From NCBI GenBank assembly GCA_958346935.1, contig CATVTM010000030.1:1-23068 (forward strand): a stretch of DNA of 23,068 nucleotides, given 5' to 3'. Position numbers and translations under genes: made by a program. Below, piece after piece: positions 15,292 through 22,674 of this stretch. The notes below the pieces were generated by a model. That model did no database searches and had not been told where the DNA came from. It saw only the letters and a program-made list of their open reading frames with translations. This stretch comes from an uncultured Collinsella sp. (GTDB taxonomy: Bacteria; Actinomycetota; Coriobacteriia; Coriobacteriales; Coriobacteriaceae). Position 1 is the first letter of the stretch, and every line of letters begins with the position of its first letter.

Positions 15292-15794
15292 TGGGTCGCG
15301 TTGTGGATGGCCGCGTGAACGGTGCTCCCTTTGCGGGCATCGTGCTCACGGCGGGAAGCGTGCTGCGTGCCGACGATGCCGCCGGCCCCGTGCTCTCCAA
15401 AAAGATGGAGGACGCGCCGCTTGCCGGCTGGTACACCATCGATGGCGGTCAGACACCCGAGGACGACATCATCGAGGTCAAGCGCGAGCGTCCGCCGCGT
15501 CTGGTCTTGGTCGATGCTGCCGACATGGCGCTGCCCGTCGGGTCCATCCGTTTGCTCGACAAGCGCGATGTGGCCCGCAAGTCGATGTTCACCACGCATT
15601 CGCTTCCTTTGTCGATTCTGATCGAGGAAATCGAGCAATCGTGCGATGATATCGTCTTCGTCGGGATTCAGCCGGGCGACACGGAGTTCTACAACCCCAT
15701 GTCCCCGGAAGTCTTTGACGCCGTCGACGCCGTGTACGACGCCGTGGCCGCCAACGACTTTTCCCACTTTGTCCGCTTGGGGCAAGAGCAATAG
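15291..15794 (+). CDS. hycI: HycI-type hydrogenase maturation endopeptidase
   Basis: A 167-residue protease of the HycI/HyaD family, which removes the C-terminal tail of the large subunit once nickel is in place. Matches to E. coli HycI (156 residues) include DAAGP, WYTIDGG, VDAADM, TTHSLPLSILI, FVGIQPG and FYNPM. The nickel-sensing residues of HycI (Asp16, Asp62, His90) correspond to Asp29 (or Asp28), Asp75 and His103. The usual GNS/GND turn before the first Asp reads AGSVLRADD here, a mild deviation. An N-terminal leader of about 12 residues is longer than in E. coli. Its substrate is the HyfG encoded at 11434, with predicted cleavage after Arg546. Confidence 0.9.
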   Translation: MGRVVDGRVNGAPFAGIVLTAGSVLRADDAAGPVLSKKMEDAPLAGWYTIDGGQTPEDDIIEVKRERPPRLVLVDAADMALPVGSIRLLDKRDVARKSMFTTHSLPLSILIEEIEQSCDDIVFVGIQPGDTEFYNPMSPEVFDAVDAVYDAVAANDFSHFVRLGQEQ

Positions 15795-15833
15795 GAGCGC
15801 TTGTCTCTGCTGATTAGGAAAGAAGTGATTGAC

Positions 15834-16673
15834 ATGGCAGATTCCAAGGTGGAGTACCCCGCTCCCGATTGCCTGGCGCCCGCTGCGATCGAGGCCAAGA
15901 CCGAGGCCGCCGGCGTGACCAAGGCCAACCTGCCGGTCGCAAAGGCCTTTCTGTTGGCAATGTTCGCCGGCGCGTTCATCGCCTTCGGCGGCCTGTTCTT
16001 TACGGTGTTCTTGAGCGATGGCACGCTCGGCTGGGGCGCTCAGCGCGTCGTGGGCGGTCTGTGCTTTTGCCTGGGCCTGGTGCTGGTGCTGGTGTGCGGC
16101 GCCGAGCTGTTCACCGGCAATTCTCTTATGGTCTGCGCGCTCAAGAGCAAAAAGATCACCCTGGCTCAGATGCTCAAGGCCTGGGTCGTCGTGTGGGTCG
16201 GCAATTTTGTCGGCGCTCTGTTCATCGTCTTTTTGGTGTACATGGCCGGCATTTACAAGCTCAACGGCGAGGCGGTCGCCAATTCCATGGTGAGCGTCGC
16301 CGCCGGCAAGGTGACGATCGACTGGGTGACGATCTTCTTCCGCGGCATCCTGTGCAACATTTTTGTGTGCCTGGCCGTGTGGATCGGTACCGCCGGCAAG
16401 ACCGTGGTCGATAAGGTCGTGGGCATTCTGCTGCCCATTGCCGCGTTTGTGGCCTGCGGTTTTGAGCACTGCGTTGCCAACATGTACTTTTTGCCCATGG
16501 GTGCCGTGATGCATGCATGCGGCTACGGTGCCGACGTCGCCGGCGCCGATGCACTCAACGCCGCGGGCATTGCGTTTAACCTGTCCGCCGCCACGCTGGG
16601 CAACATCGTGGGCGGCGCGGTTCTGGTTGCGCTCGGCTACTGGTTTATCTACGCCAAGAAGTCCGAGGCGTAA
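15834..16673 (+). CDS. focA: Formate channel of the FocA/FNT family
   Basis: A 279-residue FNT-family membrane protein with six hydrophobic helices, expected to form a pentameric formate channel in the cytoplasmic membrane. Conserved segments include FAGAFIAFGGLFF, CGAELFTGNSLM, VGNFVGALF, GFEHCVANMYFLPMG and the NIVGGAVLVALGYWFIY end. His212 in FEHCVAN corresponds to the pore His209 of E. coli FocA. ATG 15834 is chosen over an upstream in-frame start at 15801, because the shorter form starts like other FocA/FdhC proteins and has AGGAAAG upstream. It is the last gene of the operon, 39 nt after hycI, and feeds formate to FdhF or exports it. Confidence 0.92.
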   Translation: MADSKVEYPAPDCLAPAAIEAKTEAAGVTKANLPVAKAFLLAMFAGAFIAFGGLFFTVFLSDGTLGWGAQRVVGGLCFCLGLVLVLVCGAELFTGNSLMVCALKSKKITLAQMLKAWVVVWVGNFVGALFIVFLVYMAGIYKLNGEAVANSMVSVAAGKVTIDWVTIFFRGILCNIFVCLAVWIGTAGKTVVDKVVGILLPIAAFVACGFEHCVANMYFLPMGAVMHACGYGADVAGADALNAAGIAFNLSAATLGNIVGGAVLVALGYWFIYAKKSEA

Positions 16674-16695
16674 GGTACCGTCTGTTTGACGTCGG

Positions 16696-16732
16696 GCCTC
16701 CCGCGGGGCGTTGCCGTGCGGGAGGCTTTTTT
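16696..16732 (+). terminator. Intrinsic terminator closing the formate hydrogenlyase operon
   Basis: GCCTCCCGC (16696-16704) pairs exactly with GCGGGAGGC (16718-16726) around a 13-base loop, followed by six T residues. It starts 22 nt after the focA stop, so it marks the end of the 1257-16673 transcription unit. Confidence 0.9.
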
Positions 16733-16795
16733 GGTCTGGGGCTCGTTGCCGGGCTGTTGGCCTGTTCTGTTTGGCTGGTGAAAGGGGTAATCGAG

Positions 16796-18913
16796 ATGGC
16801 ATCTGCTGTGAAGCGTGACGGTCGCGCCGTGGTGACCACATGCGGGGGATGCTATGCCGATTGCGCCTTTGCGGCACGCGTTGAGGACGGTCGTGTGGTG
16901 GCCGAGTTGCCGGTGCCGGGGCATCCATGCGCGGCGCGTGCCCTGTGCGCCCGCGGGCGGCATCGCCTGTCCATGCCGTTTGATGAGCGCGATCGGATTT
17001 TGCATCCCATGCGCCGCCGAGCTGATGGCTCGGGGTTTGATGCGATTTCCTGGGATGAGGCGTTTGCCCAGATTGCCGAGTGTCTTTTGGGGATTGTTGA
17101 CGAGCGCGGGCCCCGTGCGCTGGGCATGACGCTCGGCGTGCCCTCGTTCGACCGCTACTGGGGCTATCGTCTTATGCACGCGCTGGGTTCGCCCAACGTG
17201 TACGGTGCCGACGGTGCCTGCGAGGTAAGCCGACTTACCGGCTGGGAGCACAGCCTGGGCTACAGTCCCGCCTCCGACCTGGCGCATACCGATTGCATTA
17301 TGTACCTGGGGCGTTCCATTGTCGATTCGTCGACGATGGGGGCCGTTGACGCGCTCAACGATGCCCGTCGCCGTGGGGCGAAGATTATCGTGGTTGACCC
17401 CCGGCGCAGCGGCTCGGCTGCACTTGCCGACCGCTGGTTGCGCGTGCGCCCGGGCTGCGACTTGGCGCTGCTGTTGGGTATTGCGCATGTCTTGATTGCC
17501 GAGGACCTGTATGACCACGAGTTCGTGACCCGCTATACCACGGGTTTTGACGAGCTGGCGCAGGCGGCCCGTGCTTGGACGCCCGAGTGGGCCGAGTCGA
17601 TGTGCGACGTGCCGGCCGCAGAGATCGCCGCCACGGCGCGCGATCTAGCTGCGGCCGCGCCTGCTGCCGTGGTGGACGCCGGCTTTCATGGCGGCATTGG
17701 CATCGCGTATGCCAATAGCACCCAGACCGCGCGCGCTATCTGCTTGGTCGATGTGCTGCTGGGCTGTATTGGACATGTGGGCGGCGCGCTCAATCCACCC
17801 ACACCGCTTGCGCTGGGCGACCTTGATCCCGCACGCTTTGCGACGCCGCCGGTGTCGCGCATGTCCAAGCTGGGATCCGAGCGCTATCCACTGGTCGATC
17901 CGGTGCGCGGCCTGTGTACGACCATCGGTCAGTCGATTCTTGCCGGCGATTTGCGTGGGCTCATCGTCTATGCCAGTAACCCCGGTGCGGGCTATGGTAA
18001 TGCACAAGCTTGGTTGGGTATTTTGCAGCAGCTCGACTTGCTCGTGACGATTGATATTCGCTGGTCCGAGACGGCGCGTGCTTCTGACTTCGTGCTGCCC
18101 GACGTGACGTATCTGGAAGCCGACCGCGGCGTGGGCACGGTCGTGGGCGCCAACGATTCGCGGGTGTTCTACCGCAACGCCGCGCTGCCTGTGCAGCATG
18201 ACGACACACGTCCCGGTCGGGAGATTTTTGCCGGTCTGGCGCAGGCGTGTGGCGCGGGCGAGTACTTCCAGTTTACGTCTGACGATCTGGCGGCTGCCCA
18301 GGTGGCGCCTTTTGGGATCAATCTGGACGAGCTCAAGGAGCGCGGCTGGGCCGACACGGGTGTTGCGTTGCCGTCGCGTACGGGCGAGCCGGCGATTCCC
18401 TTGGATGGCGGCAAAATTGCGCTGGCAAGTGACGTATGGGAGCGTGCCGGCCTGGGGCGTGTACCCAACTGGATCGCTCCCATGGTGGAGCCTGGTCCGG
18501 GGATGTTTCGCCTCATTAGCGGCAACCGCCCCTTTGAGTCGCATACCTCGCGAAGGCTTGCAGCTCAAGGTGCCGCCGAGGCTGGGTCGGACCTGGATGC
18601 CGTGCAGATGAATGCCGATGCTGCTGCGCACATGGGCATCGCCGACGGCGAGATCGTCGAACTCGTGAGCGATATGGGCCGCGACCGCGTGCGCGTGGAG
18701 ACGACGCCGTATCTGCATCCGGTGTGCATCTTCACCTCGGCCGCCCCCGGTGGGCGTTCGTTTGGTGCCGATGCCGGTGGCGCTCAAGCTTTGGGCGTGG
18801 GCCCGCTCGACCATACACCGTTGCGTTGGGACCCGTTGACGGGTGCCGCGCTCACCCAGGAAAACGCCGTTCGCGTGGAAAAGATCGTCGCGTGCGGGGA
18901 TAATGACGAGTAA
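16796..18913 (+). CDS. Orphan Mo/W-bisPGD oxidoreductase with one [4Fe-4S] cluster, substrate unknown
   Basis: A 705-residue protein of the DMSO reductase superfamily. The N-terminal cluster set is Cys16/19/23 (TCGGCYADC) and Cys51 (LCARGR). The residue after the last Cys pair is Arg53, where formate dehydrogenases have Lys. Further family segments are ISWDEAF, VVDPRRSGSA, DFVLPDVTYLEADRG and the C-terminal domain starting near FRLISGNRPFESHTS. The likely molybdenum ligand is Cys142 in GADGACEVSR; there is no in-frame TGA. No Tat signal is visible, so it should be cytoplasmic. No ferredoxin or membrane subunit is adjacent. ATG 16796 has AAAGGGG before it. It follows a terminator and precedes selA by 52 nt. 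I do not recognise a specific subfamily. Confidence 0.85.
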   Translation: MASAVKRDGRAVVTTCGGCYADCAFAARVEDGRVVAELPVPGHPCAARALCARGRHRLSMPFDERDRILHPMRRRADGSGFDAISWDEAFAQIAECLLGIVDERGPRALGMTLGVPSFDRYWGYRLMHALGSPNVYGADGACEVSRLTGWEHSLGYSPASDLAHTDCIMYLGRSIVDSSTMGAVDALNDARRRGAKIIVVDPRRSGSAALADRWLRVRPGCDLALLLGIAHVLIAEDLYDHEFVTRYTTGFDELAQAARAWTPEWAESMCDVPAAEIAATARDLAAAAPAAVVDAGFHGGIGIAYANSTQTARAICLVDVLLGCIGHVGGALNPPTPLALGDLDPARFATPPVSRMSKLGSERYPLVDPVRGLCTTIGQSILAGDLRGLIVYASNPGAGYGNAQAWLGILQQLDLLVTIDIRWSETARASDFVLPDVTYLEADRGVGTVVGANDSRVFYRNAALPVQHDDTRPGREIFAGLAQACGAGEYFQFTSDDLAAAQVAPFGINLDELKERGWADTGVALPSRTGEPAIPLDGGKIALASDVWERAGLGRVPNWIAPMVEPGPGMFRLISGNRPFESHTSRRLAAQGAAEAGSDLDAVQMNADAAAHMGIADGEIVELVSDMGRDRVRVETTPYLHPVCIFTSAAPGGRSFGADAGGAQALGVGPLDHTPLRWDPLTGAALTQENAVRVEKIVACGDNDE

Positions 18914-18965
18914 TTGACTCAGCTGATGTATTCGACTGATCCACGTTTCTTTTGAAAGGCTGCAC

Positions 18966-20423
18966 ATGAGCGATAGCCAGAACATGTCCGATGAGGTGCG
19001 CGCCCGCCTGCGTGCCATTCCTTCCGTCAACGAGCTGCTTGCCGAGTGGCCGGTAGTGAAGGCGGCGGGGGAGACCTGCGACGCGGTGGTCCATGCTGCC
19101 GTGACGGCCGAGCTCGACGAGGAGCGCGCCGCGATTCGTGCCGGTGCCGCCCCGCGTTCCAAGCGCGAGCTGGCCTCGGCCATCGAGTGGCGTGCGCATC
19201 GCTCCGCGCTGCCGAGCCTGCGTCCCGCCGTCAACGCCACGGGTGTGGTTATCCATACCAACTTGGGCCGCGCCCCGCTTGCGGAGTCGGCGGCAAAGGC
19301 CGTGGCCGAGGTCGCGCGCGGCTACAGCACGCTCGAGTACAGCGTGGACACCTGCTCGCGTGGGTCGCGCAAGGAGCATGCCGCGCAACTGATCCGCTCG
19401 CTCACCGGTGCCGAGGACGCGCTGGTCGTCAACAACAATGCCGCCGCGGTGCTGCTGGTGCTTGCCACCCATGCCGCGGGCAAAGAGGTCATCGTGAGCC
19501 GCGGCGAGCTTGTCGAGATCGGCGGCAGCTTCCGCATCCCCGATGTCATGGAGGCCTCGGGTGCCAAGCTCGTTGAGGTCGGGGCCACCAACCGCACGCA
19601 CCTGTCGGACTACGAGCGCGCCATCACGCCCGATACGGCGATGATCCTCAAGGTCCATCCTTCTAACTATCGCATTGAGGGTTTCCACGAGGAGGTGGGC
19701 TCTCGGGAGCTTGCGGCGCTTGCTCACAAGCATGGCCTGCTGTTCTACGAGGACCAGGGTTCGGGCGCGCTGCTGCCCGACGACATCTTGGTGCGCGGCG
19801 GCGAGGAGCCCACACCGGTTTCGGTCGCGGCGGGGCTCGATCTGGTGTCGTGCTCGGGCGATAAGCTGCTCGGAGCCGCACAGGCGGGCATTATCATGGG
19901 CCGTCGCGATCTGGTCCAGGCCTGTGGGTCGCATCCGCTTATGCGCGCCCTGCGCCCGGGCAAGTTGGCGCTCACGGCGCTCGAGGCCACGCTGCGCATC
20001 TACATGGACGGCGCCGATGTTGCCCATCGCGATATTCCGGTGCTCAGCATGCTTACGCTGCCGCAGGCTCATTTGGAGCGACGTGCCCGTAAGCTGCGTG
20101 ATCGTATGGTCGCCGGGCTCGATAAGGCTGGTTGCCCGTGTGCCGTTGAGTTGGAGATTGTCGAGGAATCGTCGACCCCCGGTGGCGGCTCGCTGCCTAC
20201 CGTGGAGCTGCCCACGATGTGCGTTGCCGTGCGTCTTGTTGACGAGCGCCTGACGGTCGATGCGCTCAAGCGCTCTCTTGTCCAGGACTTCGACACGCCG
20301 GTCGTCACGCGAACCTCGCACGATCGCATTTTGTTTGACGTCCGTACGCTCGTGGGCGATCGCGATATCGAGACGGCGGCATCGACGCTCGTCGCGTGCG
20401 TTGAGAAGGCGATTGTTCGATGA
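18966..20423 (+). CDS. selA: L-seryl-tRNA(Sec) selenium transferase
   Basis: Converts seryl-tRNA(Sec) to selenocysteinyl-tRNA(Sec) using selenophosphate, in the cytoplasm. The 485-residue protein has the SelA N-terminal helical region (LRAIPSVNELL), then the PLP fold type I domain with INATG-like VNATGVVIHTNLGRAPL, YSTLEYSVD, VNNNAAAVLL and SRGELVEIGGSFRIPDVM. The PLP-binding lysine is Lys300 in SGDKLLGAAQAGII. E. coli SelA is 463 residues. GAAAGG lies 6 nt before the ATG. It overlaps selB by 4 nt (ATGA), so both are made together. Selenophosphate synthetase (SelD) is not in this window. Confidence 0.96.
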   Translation: MSDSQNMSDEVRARLRAIPSVNELLAEWPVVKAAGETCDAVVHAAVTAELDEERAAIRAGAAPRSKRELASAIEWRAHRSALPSLRPAVNATGVVIHTNLGRAPLAESAAKAVAEVARGYSTLEYSVDTCSRGSRKEHAAQLIRSLTGAEDALVVNNNAAAVLLVLATHAAGKEVIVSRGELVEIGGSFRIPDVMEASGAKLVEVGATNRTHLSDYERAITPDTAMILKVHPSNYRIEGFHEEVGSRELAALAHKHGLLFYEDQGSGALLPDDILVRGGEEPTPVSVAAGLDLVSCSGDKLLGAAQAGIIMGRRDLVQACGSHPLMRALRPGKLALTALEATLRIYMDGADVAHRDIPVLSMLTLPQAHLERRARKLRDRMVAGLDKAGCPCAVELEIVEESSTPGGGSLPTVELPTMCVAVRLVDERLTVDALKRSLVQDFDTPVVTRTSHDRILFDVRTLVGDRDIETAASTLVACVEKAIVR

Positions 20424-22387
20424 GTGAGGTTCAGGCGCTGGTGGAGTGTCCCGTTATCGTTGGCACGGCGGGCCACGTCGACCACGGTAAGTCGGCGCTG
20501 ATCGAGGCGCTGACCGGCAAGAATCCCGACCGTCTGGAGGTTGAACGCCGTCGCGGTATGACCGTGGAGCTTGGCTTTGGCGAGCTGGCGCTCCCGAGTG
20601 GCAAGATCGTCGGCCTGGTCGACGTGCCGGGCCACGCGCATTACCTGCGCGCTATGGTGCAGGGCGCCACGGGTATCGACGTGGCCGTGCTGGTGGTTTC
20701 GGCCGTCGAGGGCGTGATGCCGCAGACCCGCGAGCACGTGCGTGTGCTGGAGCTGCTGGGCGTTACGCATATGGTGGTCGCGCTGACGATGTGCGACCTG
20801 GCCGATAACGAAATGATTGAGCTGGCCGAGCTCGACGTGGACGATTTTCTTTCGGATACCGTGTTTGCCGACGCGTCGATCGTGCCCGTGTCGTCCAAGA
20901 CCGGCGCGGGGATCGATGACCTGCTTGCTGCACTCGACGAGCAGGTTGCCGCTTGCTGGGATGCCTGCCGTGCCCGTGCCGAGACCACCGATGCCGCGCC
21001 GCGGCTGCCCATCGACCGCTGCTTTACGATCAAGGGCGCCGGTACCGTGGTGACGGGAACGCTGCACGATGCGCCGGTTGCGGTGGGCGACGAGCTGATG
21101 GCGTTACCGTCGCGTACGGTCTGTCGTGTACGCGGGATTCAGGTGCATGGCGATACGCCGCGGGCGTTGCCCGGCCAGCGTGTGGCGCTCAACTTGGTGG
21201 GCGATGCTGTCGCCGCGCTCGATCGCGGTGAGATGCTCGGCGTGCCGGGCCGCTTTGGCCAGTCGATGCGCTTTATGATGACGTTTACGTATTTGGGCCG
21301 CGAGGGCGCCAAGCCGCGCGTGCTCGAGTCGGGCGCGCGTGTGCACGTGATGGCGGGTACGGCCGAGGTTGTCGGCCGCATCATGCTTTTGGAGGGCGAG
21401 GCCCCCATGGCGGTGGGAGAGACGCGAGTGGTGCAGGTACGCTTGGAGGAACCGCTTCCGCTGCGCGCCGGCGACCATGCCGTGGTGCTGTCCTATTCGC
21501 CGGTCATGCTTATTGGTGGAGGGCGCGTGCTGTTGTCGCGATGCCGCCGTTCGCGCGAACTTACTGAGGGGGAACGCGTGCTGTACGCGGCGCTCGAGTC
21601 CGGCGATATCGCGGGCGGTGTGGGCGCTTGGCTGGCGTTGCGGACGCTGCCGGTTAAGGCGATTGATGTTGCCGAGGCTTTGGATCTTGGTGTCGGCGAG
21701 GTCGATGCCGCACTGCGCGGGTTGGTGGCGCAGGGCTCCGTTCGCAAGCTTGCCGTGGGTGATGCGGGCCTCTTGGCGGACGCCGTGGTGCTCGACGCCG
21801 CGATGGATGCACTGGCGGCGACCCTGTCAGCCATGCACGCGGCGGCTCCCAAGGAGACAGGCTTTACGCCCGGCGCCGTTGCCCATGCTGCGTGGCCTGC
21901 CGCTGATGAAGGCGTTGCCGCGGCCCTGATTTACGAGGGCTGCTCGCGCGGCGTGTGTGCCTCCGAGGGCGCCGAGGTGTTCGACCCGCACTCCGCTGCC
22001 GCTGCGGCGCGTGTGGTACGCGAGGCCTGCGAACGTATCGTTGCCTTGCTGGACGAAGCCGGCCTCGATGCACCGACGTTGCCCGATATGGGCGAGCGGT
22101 TGCAGCTCGATCGCGACACCATGACGCGTGCCCTGCGCGAGCTTTCGCTCAACCGCTCGATCGTTAAGGTCGAGCGCGACGTTGCCCTGTCCGCTGCCGC
22201 CGAGGCCCATGCGCGCGAGCTCGTCGCCGCCGCCATTGAGGCAGCCGGCGGCGCTGCCACCACGAGCGTGCTGCGCGAGGCCCTGGGCGTGTCGCGCAAA
22301 CGGGCCATCAGCATCTTGGAACACCTGGATGCCGTGCGCTTTACAGTGCTCGACAAGGAGGCCGGCGGCCTGCGCTCCCTGCGCTAG
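20420..22387 (+). CDS. selB: Selenocysteine-specific elongation factor SelB
   Basis: GTPase that brings Sec-tRNA to the ribosome at UGA codons followed by a SECIS hairpin. In the 655-residue protein, domain I shows G1 at 18-25 (GHVDHGKS), G2 Thr48 (RRGMTVELGF), and G3 at 68-72 (DVPGH). G4 reads TMCD at 123-126, where E. coli SelB has TKAD, so the usual Lys is Met. Domains II and III follow to about 370. The C-terminal ~280 residues, with repeated helix-rich blocks, should be the winged-helix SECIS-binding domains. It is somewhat longer than E. coli SelB (614). Start ATG 20420 overlaps the selA stop. Its targets in this window are the fdhF UGA and SECIS. Confidence 0.95.
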   Translation: MSEVQALVECPVIVGTAGHVDHGKSALIEALTGKNPDRLEVERRRGMTVELGFGELALPSGKIVGLVDVPGHAHYLRAMVQGATGIDVAVLVVSAVEGVMPQTREHVRVLELLGVTHMVVALTMCDLADNEMIELAELDVDDFLSDTVFADASIVPVSSKTGAGIDDLLAALDEQVAACWDACRARAETTDAAPRLPIDRCFTIKGAGTVVTGTLHDAPVAVGDELMALPSRTVCRVRGIQVHGDTPRALPGQRVALNLVGDAVAALDRGEMLGVPGRFGQSMRFMMTFTYLGREGAKPRVLESGARVHVMAGTAEVVGRIMLLEGEAPMAVGETRVVQVRLEEPLPLRAGDHAVVLSYSPVMLIGGGRVLLSRCRRSRELTEGERVLYAALESGDIAGGVGAWLALRTLPVKAIDVAEALDLGVGEVDAALRGLVAQGSVRKLAVGDAGLLADAVVLDAAMDALAATLSAMHAAAPKETGFTPGAVAHAAWPAADEGVAAALIYEGCSRGVCASEGAEVFDPHSAAAAARVVREACERIVALLDEAGLDAPTLPDMGERLQLDRDTMTRALRELSLNRSIVKVERDVALSAAAEAHARELVAAAIEAAGGAATTSVLREALGVSRKRAISILEHLDAVRFTVLDKEAGGLRSLR

Positions 22388-22405
22388 ATTGACTGCTCGG
22401 TTTGG

Positions 22406-22411
22406 TAAAAT
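22406..22411 (+). promoter_or_regulatory. Possible -10 element for the tRNA-Sec gene
   Basis: TAAAAT lies 12 nt upstream of the mature tRNA 5' end, a plausible -10. A TTGACT at 22389-22394 is only 11 nt away, too short a spacer for a standard -35, so the promoter is tentative. The gene may equally be read through from selB, whose stop is 36 nt upstream. Confidence 0.3.
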
Positions 22412-22423
22412 ACCGCCGCACTT

Positions 22424-22520
22424 GGGAACGGATGGGCTCCGGTGGGCTCTGCGGTCCTCAAAACCGTTACTAGGCGTGCAAAACGTCTTGGATGTGTTCG
22501 ATTCACATACGTTCCCGCCA
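22424..22520 (+). tRNA. selC: Selenocysteine tRNA, anticodon UCA
   Basis: A 97-nt tRNA with the hallmarks of tRNA-Sec. The D stem has 6 bp (GGGCTC with GGGCTC, two G-U pairs) and a 4-base loop. The anticodon loop is CCTCAAA, with TCA at 22458-22460. A long variable arm has 6 bp (AGGCGT with ACGTCT). The T arm is ATGTG-TTCGATT-CACAT. The acceptor GGGAACG pairs with CGTTCCC, followed by discriminator G and an encoded CCA. The eighth acceptor position, which is paired in E. coli tRNA-Sec, is G opposite A here. It lies directly after selB and supplies selenocysteine for FdhF. Confidence 0.96.
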
Positions 22521-22557
22521 TACGCTACCAGCGCTTTTGTGCTCGCGGTCTTGCTGC

Positions 22558-22584
22558 GTGCCGCAAAGGCGCTGTTTTGTTTTT
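22558..22584 (+). terminator. Weak hairpin with T-rich tail after tRNA-Sec
   Basis: GTGCC (22558-22562) can pair with GGCGC (22568-22572) over a GCAAA loop, followed by TGTTTTGTTTTT. The stem is short with one G-U pair, so termination would be partial. The rest of the 154-nt gap between the tRNA and mobA holds nothing else I can support. Confidence 0.35.
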
Positions 22585-22674
22585 GCACGAGCTTTTCGTA
22601 GCGCCGCTATTTCGACGGCTGTATTTAGCTTCGTGCACTGGGTTTCGAGCATGCCGATGGGGGTGGTTTGCCGT

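Noticed and set aside
18914..18965. TTGACT at 18914 as a -35 for a selA promoter
   Set aside because: No acceptable -10 sequence is found 16-18 nt downstream.
22389..22411. TTGACT plus TAAAAT as a complete promoter for tRNA-Sec
   Set aside because: The spacer is 11 nt, too short for a standard housekeeping promoter; only the -10-like part was kept, at low confidence.
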